The notes: generated by a model from the sequence alone, not told the origin. 38,865 nucleotides of DNA from CAZRUA01 sp964603125 (GCA_964603125.1 CAZRUA010000022.1:1-38865), one strand, 5' to 3'. Positions 1 to 7,895 are shown, numbered from the stretch's first letter. Numbers and translations: made by a program.

Positions 1-131
1 ACACTGCCTTCTCTGCTTTCATCAGCTGCCTCAGTTTTATCTTTTTTGCTGTCTTTCTTTTTTTGTGCGAAAGTATTTGTGCTTAATAAACTTGCTGTAA
101 CAAGTAATCCGGTTAAAAATAATTTTTTCAT
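1..131 (-). CDS. Secreted protein, N-terminal fragment (cut by window edge)
   Basis: Reading leftward from the ATG at 131-129, the frame stays open to the window edge and gives 43 residues. It starts with MKK, then a hydrophobic stretch (LFLTGLLVTASLLS), then a cleavage-like TFAQ followed by a Lys/Asp-rich segment (KKKDSKKDK). This is a typical Bacteroidota Sec signal peptide, so the mature protein should be exported. The rest of the gene lies outside the window and nothing more specific can be said. The 145 bp between this start and the next gene hold no clear promoter. Confidence 0.75.
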   Translation of the reverse strand, partial: MKKLFLTGLLVTASLLSTNTFAQKKKDSKKDKTEAADESREGS

Positions 132-276
132 TTTTGAATATTGGGGTTAAATTTTAATTTTCGTGAAGCTAAATTACAAGTATTGTACCATTTAATTTAT
201 AATATTACATGAAGCGTGGATTTTGGGGATGAATGGAAATTAAGTAGAAAACTTAATGATCTTTAGCAAATAAGCT

Positions 277-933
277 TTATTTCAATAAATTACTAAAGTA
301 ATCCTTCATAGCTTGTTCAGAAATAATCTTGTAATAAGCTGGTAGCTCAAACTCCTCATCCTTAATACTTTCCTTTTTGACCTTAGTTGCAGTAAATTCC
401 ATTTCTAAACCAAATTTCTTTAAACGATACTGCATCATCATACCTTTTATAGATTCGTAAGGAGTGGCAAAATTAGGATTAACTACATCTAGGCCTTCGG
501 TATAAAAAGCATCAAATTTTAAAGTAGGATCTTCGGTGTTTTCAACAATTATTTTTTTACATAAATAACCGCAAATCTTTTTAGTTTCCTTGGTTTCAGT
601 AAATTTGTAATGATACGATTCGTTTTCCGTTCTTATTTCCTTTTCGTCGTGAACATGAGCAAGCTTATCTTGCACAAAGCGCACCATTTGAGTCATGGTT
701 TTAGTTTCTTGATTTGCAATAAACTTAGTATTAAACAAACCCATTGTGCTCATTTCGGCACACATAATATTGTTCTTAAACTTTAAACTTAATGTGCCTG
801 GAGCCATTGCTGCAAAAGGATGCTTATCATCCAAAGGGACAGCTTCGTATTCAATTACCCCTTCACTAATAAATTTAGGATTGCTACTAGTTTCACATTT
901 TTTGTATAAAAAAAATGCAATTGCCACCAACAA
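277..933 (-). CDS. Membrane-anchored or exported DUF4412/GLPGLI-like protein
   Basis: The 218-residue frame begins with a hydrophobic stretch (LLVAIAFFLYKK), then a soluble domain with EGVIEYEAV near the N-terminus and KKICGYLCKKIIVE in the middle. These recall the beta-rich DUF4412/GLPGLI families of exported Bacteroidota proteins. That is family resemblance by eye, and the role is unknown. The start is a problem. The only usual start codon is TTG at 933, but the frame continues upstream to a stop at 1005-1003 and encodes T-K-K-K-I-G-I-F-V-I-V-A, which looks like the beginning of the same signal anchor. No ATG or GTG lies there; ATC at 975 would give a good N-terminus. A rare start or a base error is likely. 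It lies just downstream of the arginine decarboxylase gene on the same strand and may be co-transcribed. Confidence 0.7.
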   Translation of the reverse strand: MLVAIAFFLYKKCETSSNPKFISEGVIEYEAVPLDDKHPFAAMAPGTLSLKFKNNIMCAEMSTMGLFNTKFIANQETKTMTQMVRFVQDKLAHVHDEKEIRTENESYHYKFTETKETKKICGYLCKKIIVENTEDPTLKFDAFYTEGLDVVNPNFATPYESIKGMMMQYRLKKFGLEMEFTATKVKKESIKDEEFELPAYYKIISEQAMKDYFSNLLK

Positions 934-1040
934 AGCAACAATAACAAAAATGCCTATTTTCTTTTTAGTTGTGATAAAAAGGGGTTTTTTAGAAGGTGCA
1001 AATTACTATTATTATTGAAACAACAAAAGAAAATAAGCAA

Positions 1041-2441
1041 TTAATAACCCAATATTTTGAGCATACTCTTATAGCTTTGTTCCTTAGCAAATAACTTTGT
1101 TGTTAACTCTCCGTTTTCATCCCTATCAATTAAAACATGCTTTGGCGCTGGTATTAAACAATGTTGTGTTCCGCCGTAGCCACTCAATGCTTCTTGATAA
1201 GCACCCGTATGAAAAAAACCTATGTATTGCGGTTGCTTATCTTCTGGGTTTAATTCAGGCAAAAACACTTGGTTTGTATGCGCTTCAGAATTGTAATAAT
1301 CCATGCTATCACATGTTAAACCTCCCAAATTAACGTTTTGATATTTTTTATCCCAATTGTTTATGGCTAACAGGATGAATCGTTGGTTAATTCCCCAAGT
1401 ATCAGGTAAAGTGGTAATGAAAGAGCTATCAATCATATACCAAGTTTCTCGGTCGTTTTGAAGCTTTTGATCAATAATACTATACAAAGCTGCGCCACTT
1501 TCTCCAACCGTATAAGACCCGAATTCGGTAAAAATATTAGGCTCTTCGATATTGTGTTGTGTGCAATAACTCTTAATTTGCTCAACAATTTCTTCAATCA
1601 TGTATTCATAATCGTATTCAAAACCTAATGAAGTACGAATTGGCATACCACCGCCTATGTTTAACGAATCGATACTTGGACAAATTTTCTTTAATTCGTG
1701 GTAAATACTTAAGCACTTTACTAATTCATTCCAATAGTAAATAGTGTCTTTTATACCTGTATTTATGAAAAAATGAAGCAATTTTAACTCAAACTTGGGA
1801 TTATTCATGATTTTTTCCTTGTAAAAATCAATAATCTCCGAACTTCTAACCCCTAAACGAGATGTGTAAAAAGCAAAACTTGGTTCTTCTTCGGTACTAA
1901 TTCTAATACCCAGTTTAGTTTTTGGAACCTTTACATGCTTGGCATAATACTCAATTTCAGCTTTGTGATCAATAACTGGAATAACGTTAAAACCATCGTT
2001 TAACATTTCGGTAATGTATTGCTGGTAGGTTTCGCGCTTATATCCGTTACAAATAATATATGTATCTTTGCTTATCTTTTTTTTAGCGTACTGTTCTTTA
2101 AGAATCTGAATATCAAATGCCGAAGAAGTTTCGATGTGTACATCGTTTTTAAGCACCTCATCTAAAACAAATGAAAAATGCGAACTTTTTGTGCAATAAC
2201 AATAAACGTATTTTCCTTTATAATCAACTTTTGCCATTGCCACGTTAAATAAACGCTTTGCTTTTTGAATTTGTTGCGATATTTTAGGTAAATACGATAT
2301 TTTTAGTGGTGTACCGTACTGCTTAATGATGTCCATTAAAGGAATATCATTAAAATAAAGTTCGTTTTCTTCAACATGAAACGACTCTTGAGGGAACACG
2401 AAAGTTTGTTGAATTAAATTTTGATACGTATTTTCTAACAT
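1041..2441 (-). CDS. speA: Arginine decarboxylase, PLP-dependent fold-III type
   Basis: This should convert L-arginine to agmatine and CO2, the first step of polyamine synthesis by the agmatine route. The 466-residue product has the order of a PLP fold-III decarboxylase: an alanine-racemase-like barrel with a candidate PLP lysine in YCYCTKSSHF (about K85), a phosphate-binding NIGGGMP loop (about 262-267), FTEFG (about 304-308), a CDSMD motif (about 377-381) whose Cys is the usual catalytic residue, and TGAYQ near 413-417. It is shorter than the roughly 630-residue E. coli SpeA but fits the compact Bacteroidota form. I chose ATG 2441; a TTG nine bases upstream is less likely. It is divergent from arginase across 216 bp, so two arginine-consuming genes share one control region. 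Substrate preference over ornithine or diaminopimelate is inferred from the family. Confidence 0.82.
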   Translation of the reverse strand: MLENTYQNLIQQTFVFPQESFHVEENELYFNDIPLMDIIKQYGTPLKISYLPKISQQIQKAKRLFNVAMAKVDYKGKYVYCYCTKSSHFSFVLDEVLKNDVHIETSSAFDIQILKEQYAKKKISKDTYIICNGYKRETYQQYITEMLNDGFNVIPVIDHKAEIEYYAKHVKVPKTKLGIRISTEEEPSFAFYTSRLGVRSSEIIDFYKEKIMNNPKFELKLLHFFINTGIKDTIYYWNELVKCLSIYHELKKICPSIDSLNIGGGMPIRTSLGFEYDYEYMIEEIVEQIKSYCTQHNIEEPNIFTEFGSYTVGESGAALYSIIDQKLQNDRETWYMIDSSFITTLPDTWGINQRFILLAINNWDKKYQNVNLGGLTCDSMDYYNSEAHTNQVFLPELNPEDKQPQYIGFFHTGAYQEALSGYGGTQHCLIPAPKHVLIDRDENGELTTKLFAKEQSYKSMLKILGY

Positions 2442-2657
2442 GTTTAGCAATTTAAGTGAGTTAGATTGGTAATTTTTGGTAAATGTAAGTAATTTGGATT
2501 AATAAAGAATACTGAAAAAAGAATTAATGTTTTAATAATATAAGATGAAACTTAGTAACTTAAAGTGGATTTTTAAAATTAGGACACAAATAGAATTGAA
2601 ATATTAAAAAAGCAGATAAAAAACTTAGAAATAAGGTAATAAATAAAGATTAGAGAT

Positions 2658-3614
2658 ATGATAAAACCAATTAAATTAATAGAAGTAAAATCGGAGATAG
2701 GAGCTGGTACACGTGGTGCTAGCCTTGGTGTTGACGCAATTAAAATAGCTGCCTTAGATTTTGGTAGCCCGTTTTTTAAGAAATTTAAATCAGTTGAAGT
2801 TAAACACGAAAACCATTTACTTTTAGAGCCAGTTGTGCATGATTATGCAAAACGTATAAAAGGTGTTTACGAATTAAATAGCCGCTTGGCCGAAGAAATT
2901 AAAACTACTTTAGTTAAAGAAAATGCCATACCTGTTGTATTAGCCGGCGATCATAGTTCGGCATTAGGAACCATAAGCGGAATTAAAATGGCCTATCCGG
3001 ACAAACGTGTTGGCGTGATTTGGATTGATGCTCATGCCGACATTCACTCGCCTTACACAACACCTAGTGGAAATATGCATGGAATGCCAATTGCATGTGT
3101 ATTAGGCGAAGATAACAGAGATAGACAGCAAAATAAACTAGATGATGAAACCACCGAATTTTGGGAAAAACTAAAAAATATGGGTGGAATTTGTCCTAAA
3201 ATAAATTATAACGACTTGGTTTACATTGCTTTAAGAGATTTTGAGGCTCCTGAAGACTACCTAATTAAAAAGAACAAAGTACGTGTATTTAACTTACAAG
3301 AGATTAGAAAAAAGGCAGTTGAGCGTGTTGCCATTGAATCGTTAAACTACCTTGACCATTGTGACATTATATATGTAAGCTTTGATGTAGACAGCATGGA
3401 TTCGCGTATTTCATCAGGAACAGGAACTCCGGTACCAAATGGTATTACCGAAAAAGAAGCTGGCAACCTTATTTACTATATTATGCGTAGTAAAAAAATT
3501 GTGTGTTTTGAAATGGTTGAAATTAACCCAACCCTTGATAAAGAAAACCTAATGGCTGAAAACGCTTTTGAAATTTTACAAAAAGCGACCAATCAGTTAA
3601 ATCATGATTTTTAA
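2658..3614 (+). CDS. rocF: Arginase (ureohydrolase family)
   Basis: The predicted reaction is L-arginine to L-ornithine and urea, in the cytoplasm with two Mn ions. All metal ligands of the family are visible: H99 in AGDHS, D124/H126/D128 in WIDAHAD, and D243/D245 in SFDVDSMD, with E288 in EINP. The segment SGNMHGMP with H141 is the arginase-type substrate loop; agmatinases usually carry an S-H-G-T-P-F type sequence there. The length of 318 residues is normal. Start ATG 2658 lies after about 216 bp shared with the divergent speA. The last 11 bp overlap the next gene. Agmatinase would be the obvious partner of a neighbouring arginine decarboxylase, but the loop favours arginase. Confidence 0.85.
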   Translation: MIKPIKLIEVKSEIGAGTRGASLGVDAIKIAALDFGSPFFKKFKSVEVKHENHLLLEPVVHDYAKRIKGVYELNSRLAEEIKTTLVKENAIPVVLAGDHSSALGTISGIKMAYPDKRVGVIWIDAHADIHSPYTTPSGNMHGMPIACVLGEDNRDRQQNKLDDETTEFWEKLKNMGGICPKINYNDLVYIALRDFEAPEDYLIKKNKVRVFNLQEIRKKAVERVAIESLNYLDHCDIIYVSFDVDSMDSRISSGTGTPVPNGITEKEAGNLIYYIMRSKKIVCFEMVEINPTLDKENLMAENAFEILQKATNQLNHDF

Positions 3615-4077
3615 ATCATTTATTGCAAAAAGTGAATATTTCAGCAAGGAGTCTTTTGCTTATTATAAATTTTTGTTTTTTGTTTTTTTGTTTGTAGCAA
3701 CAATAGTTTTCTATGTTGATCGATACCAAGAGCAAACTTATAGAAAGAAAATAGAAACTATAAAAAAATCAAAATGTTTTACAATTGGTAAAGTGACACA
3801 TTATTATCGCGGAAACCACAAAAGTGGTGCCGCAATAGACTTTTCATTTAGCCATAAGAAACAAAATTACTACAGCACAAATAAAATGAAACTTGAATTT
3901 AGGCCTTGGCAGTGGATGCTTAAAGTCTATTCATTCCCAATAATATTTGATAGCACGAATCCTGAAAACTCCAGAATTTTAATACGAAAAAAAGATTTCG
4001 ATGACTTTAACATTAAATATCCAGATTCATTAAGCTGGATAAAGGACTCATTAATTTATGATGAGGGATTTCAATAA
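3604..4077 (+). CDS. Uncharacterised single-pass membrane protein
   Basis: I do not recognise this 157-residue protein. It has a short polar N-terminus, one transmembrane helix at about residues 22-39 (a Phe/Val-rich run), a basic stretch, and a soluble C-terminal domain of about 110 residues beginning KVTHYYRGNHKSGAAIDFSF. The layout resembles small Bacteroidota membrane proteins in which one helix is followed by a compact beta domain. Its ATG overlaps the end of the arginase gene by 11 bp, so the two are probably co-transcribed and translationally coupled. A link to arginine metabolism is not otherwise supported. Its last seven bases overlap the end of the convergent radical SAM gene. Confidence 0.7.
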   Translation: MIFKSFIAKSEYFSKESFAYYKFLFFVFLFVATIVFYVDRYQEQTYRKKIETIKKSKCFTIGKVTHYYRGNHKSGAAIDFSFSHKKQNYYSTNKMKLEFRPWQWMLKVYSFPIIFDSTNPENSRILIRKKDFDDFNIKYPDSLSWIKDSLIYDEGFQ

Positions 4078-4958
4078 ACCCGATCCTTCAAACCATACTT
4101 CGTCATTAATTCGCGCATCTTTTTAGTAAAAGCTATGTAATAATAGCTTGGTAATTCATCACGTGTGTCAAATAATTTATGATATTTTTCTACTAAGTGT
4201 GGGTAATGCTTTTCAATGGCTCGCATCATCATGGGTTTTGAGTCGCCGCGTTCAGTTCCAAACAATGTTATACTTGATGGGAAAATATGGTTAACCTTTA
4301 GTTTAGAAAACAAAGAAAAGGTTTTCTCTAACTTTTCGCCTGTATCTGAAATGTAAGGTATTAAAGGCATTAGACTAATTCCAACACAAAAGTTTTGTTT
4401 CATTAACTGCTCGATGCTTCGTAATCGAGCACTTGGCAAAGGTGCTGCAGGCTCAAATACCTTTGCTACATCGTCATCAATAGTAGAAAATGAATAAGAT
4501 ATGACACAACCATTTGTCATTTTATCCTCCAAATGGTTTGGTAAAATAGCATTCTCCCCTATTTGCTTTAGCACATCCAAATCACGATGAATTAGCTCCG
4601 ACTTTGTTATCATGTGCACTGGAAAACGATAATGTGCTATAATTTCTAATAGCTGTCGTGTAAGTTTTAAATCCTTCTCAAATTGCAAATAAGGATCGGT
4701 AGCCGAAGAAAAAACAATAAAACCATGCTTTCCTTTCTTAGCCAAATTTTTTAGTTGTTTCTCCAATAAATCAGGCGCATTAATTTTAATGGCTAGTTTG
4801 TCTTCCATGTGCTCGCCATACTTACTGCCGCGTATGTAGCAATACAAACAATTAAAGGAGCAACCACTAAATGGATTAAGCGTATAATCACTCAAAAACC
4901 AATAATCATTTTTCTTGGTTTTGTTTAAAATGGTTCGTGCTTCAATTTCAATAGGCAT
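4071..4958 (-). CDS. Radical SAM protein of the spore photoproduct lyase-like (SPL) group
   Basis: The 295-residue protein carries the radical SAM cluster motif in FSGCSFNCLYCYIRG at about residues 31-45 (C-x3-C-x2-C), then VFSSATDPYLQ and MITKSE segments typical of SPL-like radical SAM proteins in many non-spore-formers. These cleave S-adenosylmethionine with a 4Fe-4S cluster. The substrate of the non-Bacillus members is generally unknown, and nothing here reveals it. I chose ATG 4958 because the upstream TTG at 4982 is part of a TAAATTTG promoter element (4980-4987). The gene stands alone between a convergent membrane gene and a same-strand gene cluster. Confidence 0.8.
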   Translation of the reverse strand: MPIEIEARTILNKTKKNDYWFLSDYTLNPFSGCSFNCLYCYIRGSKYGEHMEDKLAIKINAPDLLEKQLKNLAKKGKHGFIVFSSATDPYLQFEKDLKLTRQLLEIIAHYRFPVHMITKSELIHRDLDVLKQIGENAILPNHLEDKMTNGCVISYSFSTIDDDVAKVFEPAAPLPSARLRSIEQLMKQNFCVGISLMPLIPYISDTGEKLEKTFSLFSKLKVNHIFPSSITLFGTERGDSKPMMMRAIEKHYPHLVEKYHKLFDTRDELPSYYYIAFTKKMRELMTKYGLKDRVY

Positions 4959-4979
4959 AGTGAGTAATTGTTTGCTATG

Positions 4980-4987
4980 CAAATTTA
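4980..4987 (-). promoter_or_regulatory. Bacteroidota -7 promoter element TAAATTTG
   Basis: The minus strand reads TAAATTTG, an exact match to the phylum's TAnnTTTG consensus, 21 nt upstream of ATG 4958. The predicted transcript start leaves a leader of roughly 14 nt. No clear -33 TTG is seen at the usual distance. The element overlaps a TTG that could be miscalled as the start of the radical SAM gene. Confidence 0.5.
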
Positions 4988-5033
4988 AAAAAAGTGCTTG
5001 GTAAAATGAATAAAGTTAAGTAAAGCTAATTCA

Positions 5034-5384
5034 CTAAGCCTCTTGCTCCAACCATCTCTCTTCGAAAGAAAGAGGCAACTTTTTCTTATTCAAAAACATT
5101 TTAATTTCTTTATGAGCTTCCTCGTTTTGTTTGGTAATAGGCTCATTTAAACAAATAGTATAGCAAAACATCATTCTATCTGCATCTTGTCTTGTAAGAC
5201 CCTCAGTTTTTAAAAGCTGTCGGTAGCTATGTGCAATATGAAAATTAGAAGGTACAAACTTGTTGTGATTCTTATCAACCAATCGTAAAATTCTCTCGAA
5301 GTAGGCTATACACTCCTTATCAGTATTATTTAAAAAAGATGCGATACCTTTTTCCCATACGTCTTGAATAATTGAATCCATCAT
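5034..5384 (-). CDS. Uncharacterised small protein, mostly helical
   Basis: I do not recognise this protein. From the ATG at 5384 it has 116 residues, starting MMDSIIQDVWEKG, and is soluble with no membrane helix. Charged, helix-prone segments dominate (ECIAYFERILRLVDKNHN, LTRQDADRMMFCYT), and it ends in an acidic tail. The open frame extends upstream to 5591, but bases 5431-5591 encode the preceding gene in another frame, so the long form is unlikely. An ATG at 5468 (144 residues, 38 bp overlap with the preceding gene) is a possible alternative. It follows the CxxC membrane protein gene on the same strand and is probably co-transcribed with it. Confidence 0.6.
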   Translation of the reverse strand: MMDSIIQDVWEKGIASFLNNTDKECIAYFERILRLVDKNHNKFVPSNFHIAHSYRQLLKTEGLTRQDADRMMFCYTICLNEPITKQNEEAHKEIKMFLNKKKLPLSFEERWLEQEA

Positions 5385-5430
5385 TTTTAACGAAAGATAG
5401 ACTAAATATACTGGGAAACCTAATTTGCAA

Positions 5431-5835
5431 CTAGCCTTTGCCTGTAACTCTGCGATATGCTGCTTCATCGCCAAATTCAATAAAATCTTGATGATGCGCT
5501 GGCTCAATAAACTTACCATCCTTTTGATGCTTAATTCCACACCAATATTTTTCAGTTTCTCCGCCAAGTATTGAAACATAATGGAATACACCGTTTACAT
5601 AGCCACAATACATGCAATTAACTTTCTCGATAGGATTAAGGTAGGATAATTTATGTCGATCAATCTTAATGTACTTACCTCGCTCAACATAAGGTAAACC
5701 ATAAGCTGCAAAACAAATGCGATGGTATATTTCCACCCAAATATCTAGAATTATAACTGGAATAATTAAACTGTAAATAACAGGCATCACTAAAATGTGA
5801 TAAAACATTCGATGTTTGTTTTGTTTTGATTTCAT
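5431..5835 (-). CDS. Conserved uncharacterised membrane protein with CxxCGY motif
   Basis: This 134-residue protein has a hydrophobic N-terminal region (about residues 11-32), followed by NCMYCGYVNG (about 73-82), a T-E-K-Y-W-C-G-I-K-H segment (about 94-103) and a FIEFGDEAAYRR tail. I recall the pattern CxxC-Y/GY-x-NG ... TEQYWCPIKH from short uncharacterised proteins spread across several phyla, which makes this a real conserved family without known function. The three cysteines plus His suggest a metal site, but that is inference. A TAAATTTG promoter lies 40 nt upstream of ATG 5835. The uncharacterised gene ending at 5034 follows closely downstream. Confidence 0.75.
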   Translation of the reverse strand: MKSKQNKHRMFYHILVMPVIYSLIIPVIILDIWVEIYHRICFAAYGLPYVERGKYIKIDRHKLSYLNPIEKVNCMYCGYVNGVFHYVSILGGETEKYWCGIKHQKDGKFIEPAHHQDFIEFGDEAAYRRVTGKG

Positions 5836-5875
5836 GGTTTAGGTAAAAGTAAATTGGTTTAGTGTTTTCAAAAAC

Positions 5876-5883
5876 CAAATTTA
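5876..5883 (-). promoter_or_regulatory. Bacteroidota -7 promoter element TAAATTTG
   Basis: The minus strand reads TAAATTTG, matching TAnnTTTG, 40 nt upstream of ATG 5835. It probably drives the CxxC membrane protein gene and the small gene behind it. No good -33 element was found. Confidence 0.45.
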
Positions 5884-5939
5884 TAGATTTCAATTCTTTT
5901 AAATTGTCCTCGTAAAAATCCCAAATCAGATGGAGAGCT

Positions 5940-6563
5940 TTAATCTAAAACATCCAAACTACCAATACCCTCGCGTATGATATTTACTTCATTATCCGAA
6001 AAATCAATAACAGTAGTTAAATAAATTCCGCCATATCCGCCATCAATAACCATATCTACCTTATCGCCGTAACGTTCTTCTATCAATTCAGCTTCACTGA
6101 AATAATTAATTAATTCATCTTCATCGTTATGTAAAGAAGTTGACAACAAAGGGTTACCAAGAGCTTGAACAATTTCTTTGCAAATTGCATTATTAGGAAT
6201 ACGGATACCAACCGTTTTTTTATTTTGCTTTAATAATTTAGGAACAAGATTGCTTGCTTCTAAAATAAAGGTATACGGGCCAGGTGTTGCCTTTTTAATA
6301 ACCCTAAAAACAGTATTATTGATAGGCTTTGCGTAATCAGATAAGTTACTTAAATCGGAACAAATGAAAGAGAAATTAGATTTTTCGGGCTTAATGTTTT
6401 TAAGCTTACAAATACGTTCAATGGCTTTATTGTTATTTAAATCACATCCTAATGCATAAACCGAATCCGTTGGATAAACAATAATTCCGCCATCTTTAAG
6501 GCATTTTACCACCTTGTCAATTTCGGAAGAATTTATTTTATCAGGGTTAATTCGTAAAAGCAT
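5940..6563 (-). CDS. yciO: Sua5/YciO/YrdC family protein, YciO subgroup
   Basis: The 207-residue single-domain protein has the family fold signature: YPTDSVYALGCDL at about residues 32-44, KSNFSFICSDLSNLSDYAK (about 61-79), a PGPYTFILEAS segment (about 94-104), and LLSTSLHNDEDE (about 143-154). Members related to TsaC/Sua5 make threonylcarbamoyl-AMP from threonine, bicarbonate and ATP for the t6A modification of tRNA position 37. However, K-S-N-F and the STSLH ending are those of YciO, whose ability to replace TsaC is doubtful. I therefore name the family and leave the reaction open. There is no C-terminal Sua5 domain. It lies 76 bp downstream of rsmG on the same strand, with an inverted repeat in the gap. 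Confidence 0.82.
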   Translation of the reverse strand: MLLRINPDKINSSEIDKVVKCLKDGGIIVYPTDSVYALGCDLNNNKAIERICKLKNIKPEKSNFSFICSDLSNLSDYAKPINNTVFRVIKKATPGPYTFILEASNLVPKLLKQNKKTVGIRIPNNAICKEIVQALGNPLLSTSLHNDEDELINYFSEAELIEERYGDKVDMVIDGGYGGIYLTTVIDFSDNEVNIIREGIGSLDVLD

Positions 6564-6596
6564 GTTGGCGTTCTATTTATTTAAACTATGTTCTCG

Positions 6597-6622
6597 TCAT
6601 TGCTACGCTGTGCTTGCAATGA
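6597..6622. repeat. Imperfect hairpin between rsmG and yciO
   Basis: TCATTGC (6597-6603) and GCAATGA (6616-6622) are perfect 7-bp inverted arms around a 12-nt loop, in the 76-bp gap between the end of rsmG and the start of yciO. There is no long T-tract on the minus strand, so it is a poor intrinsic terminator. It may be an mRNA-stabilising hairpin or a relic of a dispersed palindromic repeat. Confidence 0.4.
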
Positions 6623-6639
6623 TGAATTTAAAACTTATA

Positions 6640-7272
6640 CTATCTAATCGTACTGTGGTAAACGACTTTTTTTGTTTCAAAAAACTCCTCCATAAAATAA
6701 TCTGACAATGGATATATCTTAATGAATTGTTTGTGACGCTTTAACTCTTCTGTCAAGTCACCACCCTTTAAATAAAGAATTCCGTTTGGTTTATCATTAA
6801 AATGATCTTTACTTATTTTATGACCTACCCATCCGTAAAACTCGTCAAACATAGTAACCGCACGACTAACAATAAACTCAAATTTCTCGTTTATCGTTTC
6901 GCATCTTGCGTGCGCGCTTCTTAAATTTTCTAAACCTAAGCCTTTAGCCACTTCATTTACTACCGTTATTTTTTTACCGATACTATCTACCAAAAAGAAA
7001 TTGCTTTCAGGAAACATAATTGCCAAAGGTATTCCAGGGAATCCACCACCAGTGCCAACATCCAAAATTTTAGTTTCGGGCTTAAACTGCATCACTTTTG
7101 CAATTCCCAAAGAATGTAACACATGACGTTCGTATAACAAATCAATATCCTTACGAGATATTACATTGATTTTACTATTCCATTCTAAATATAAATCGTA
7201 CAAGGCATTAAACTGCTGATATTGCTTATCAGTAATCTCAGGGAAATAATGCTTTATTAATTCTGCCGTCAT
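6640..7272 (-). CDS. rsmG: 16S rRNA (guanine-527-N7)-methyltransferase RsmG
   Basis: RsmG uses S-adenosylmethionine to methylate N7 of G527 in 16S rRNA, near the decoding site. The 210-residue protein matches the family's usual length. It has the N-terminal helix with NALYDLYLEWNSKINVISRKD (about 23-43), ERHVLHSLG (48-56), SAM motif I DVGTGGGFPGIPLAIMFPES (71-90), a VDSIGKK segment (about 95-101), and VSRAVTMFDEF (about 134-144). Its ATG shares one base with the stop of the ECF sigma gene (TAATG), so translation is likely coupled. It is more often found near gid or parA genes; here it sits behind a sigma factor and a glycosyltransferase. Confidence 0.93.
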   Translation of the reverse strand: MTAELIKHYFPEITDKQYQQFNALYDLYLEWNSKINVISRKDIDLLYERHVLHSLGIAKVMQFKPETKILDVGTGGGFPGIPLAIMFPESNFFLVDSIGKKITVVNEVAKGLGLENLRSAHARCETINEKFEFIVSRAVTMFDEFYGWVGHKISKDHFNDKPNGILYLKGGDLTEELKRHKQFIKIYPLSDYFMEEFFETKKVVYHSTIR

Positions 7273-7895
7273 TATATTTTACCTTCAGAATTTTTCAGAA
7301 TGTTATATAACAAATCTCTTGCTCTAAATAACTGCACTTTCACATTCCCTTCCACCATATTTAGTTTTTTAGCTATTTCCTCTATACTTAACTCTTGGTA
7401 GTAAAACAACTCAATAATCTCTCTATACTTTGGTTTAAGCTTATCTACAACCTCGCGCACTTTATCAATCTTTTGCTTTTTCATATAGTGTTCCTCTGGA
7501 TCAAGCGTTTGTGAGCGAACATTAGCCGACGCATCTGTTCCATCTTCCCCACCAAGAGGTTTATCCAAGGAATAAAGGTTTTCATTTTTCTTTTTCCTTA
7601 AAAAATCAATTGCATTATTACCAGCAATTTTAAATAACCAAGTACTAAAAGCAAATTCGGGAGAATATTGTTCTAATTTTTTGAAAGCCTTACCAAAAGC
7701 TTCAATCGTTAAATCATCCGCATCATCCTTATTATTTACCATTTTTAAGAGCATATAAAAAACCGAATCGCGGTAGCGCGACATAAGTTCGGCGTATGCC
7801 TTTTGGTCACCATGGTCTAAGGCGGCTCTTACAAGTCGATAGTCGTAAACTCCTTTGGTGCTTAGGTTTTCGTTAGGGGGATCTAGCTCTTCCAT
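7272..7895 (-). CDS. ECF-type RNA polymerase sigma-70 factor
   Basis: The 207-residue protein has the two ECF sigma domains: region 2 at about 20-95, with DDADDLTIEAFGKAFKKLEQ and the FSTWLFKIAGNNAIDFLRKK segment that binds the -10 element, and region 4 at about 150-200, with LKPKYREIIELFYYQELSIE and an HTH ending NVKVQLFRARDLL. Between them is an acidic, Gly-rich linker. No anti-sigma gene lies next to it, so its control cannot be read here. The start overlaps the end of the glycosyltransferase gene by 13 bp and the stop overlaps the rsmG start by one base. This placement inside a constitutive-looking operon suggests a sigma factor not organised as a self-contained stress module. Its regulon is unknown. 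Confidence 0.9.
   Translation of the reverse strand: MEELDPPNENLSTKGVYDYRLVRAALDHGDQKAYAELMSRYRDSVFYMLLKMVNNKDDADDLTIEAFGKAFKKLEQYSPEFAFSTWLFKIAGNNAIDFLRKKKNENLYSLDKPLGGEDGTDASANVRSQTLDPEEHYMKKQKIDKVREVVDKLKPKYREIIELFYYQELSIEEIAKKLNMVEGNVKVQLFRARDLLYNILKNSEGKI

Noticed and set aside
2658..3614. Agmatinase (speB) identity for the ureohydrolase
   Set aside because: The position next to speA suggests it, but the SGNMHGMP loop with H141 is arginase-like. I kept arginase and noted the doubt.
5431..5591. Long N-terminal extension of the 5034 gene to 5591
   Set aside because: These bases encode the C-terminal half of the conserved CxxC protein in another frame. The extension is a shadow; the start was moved to ATG 5384.
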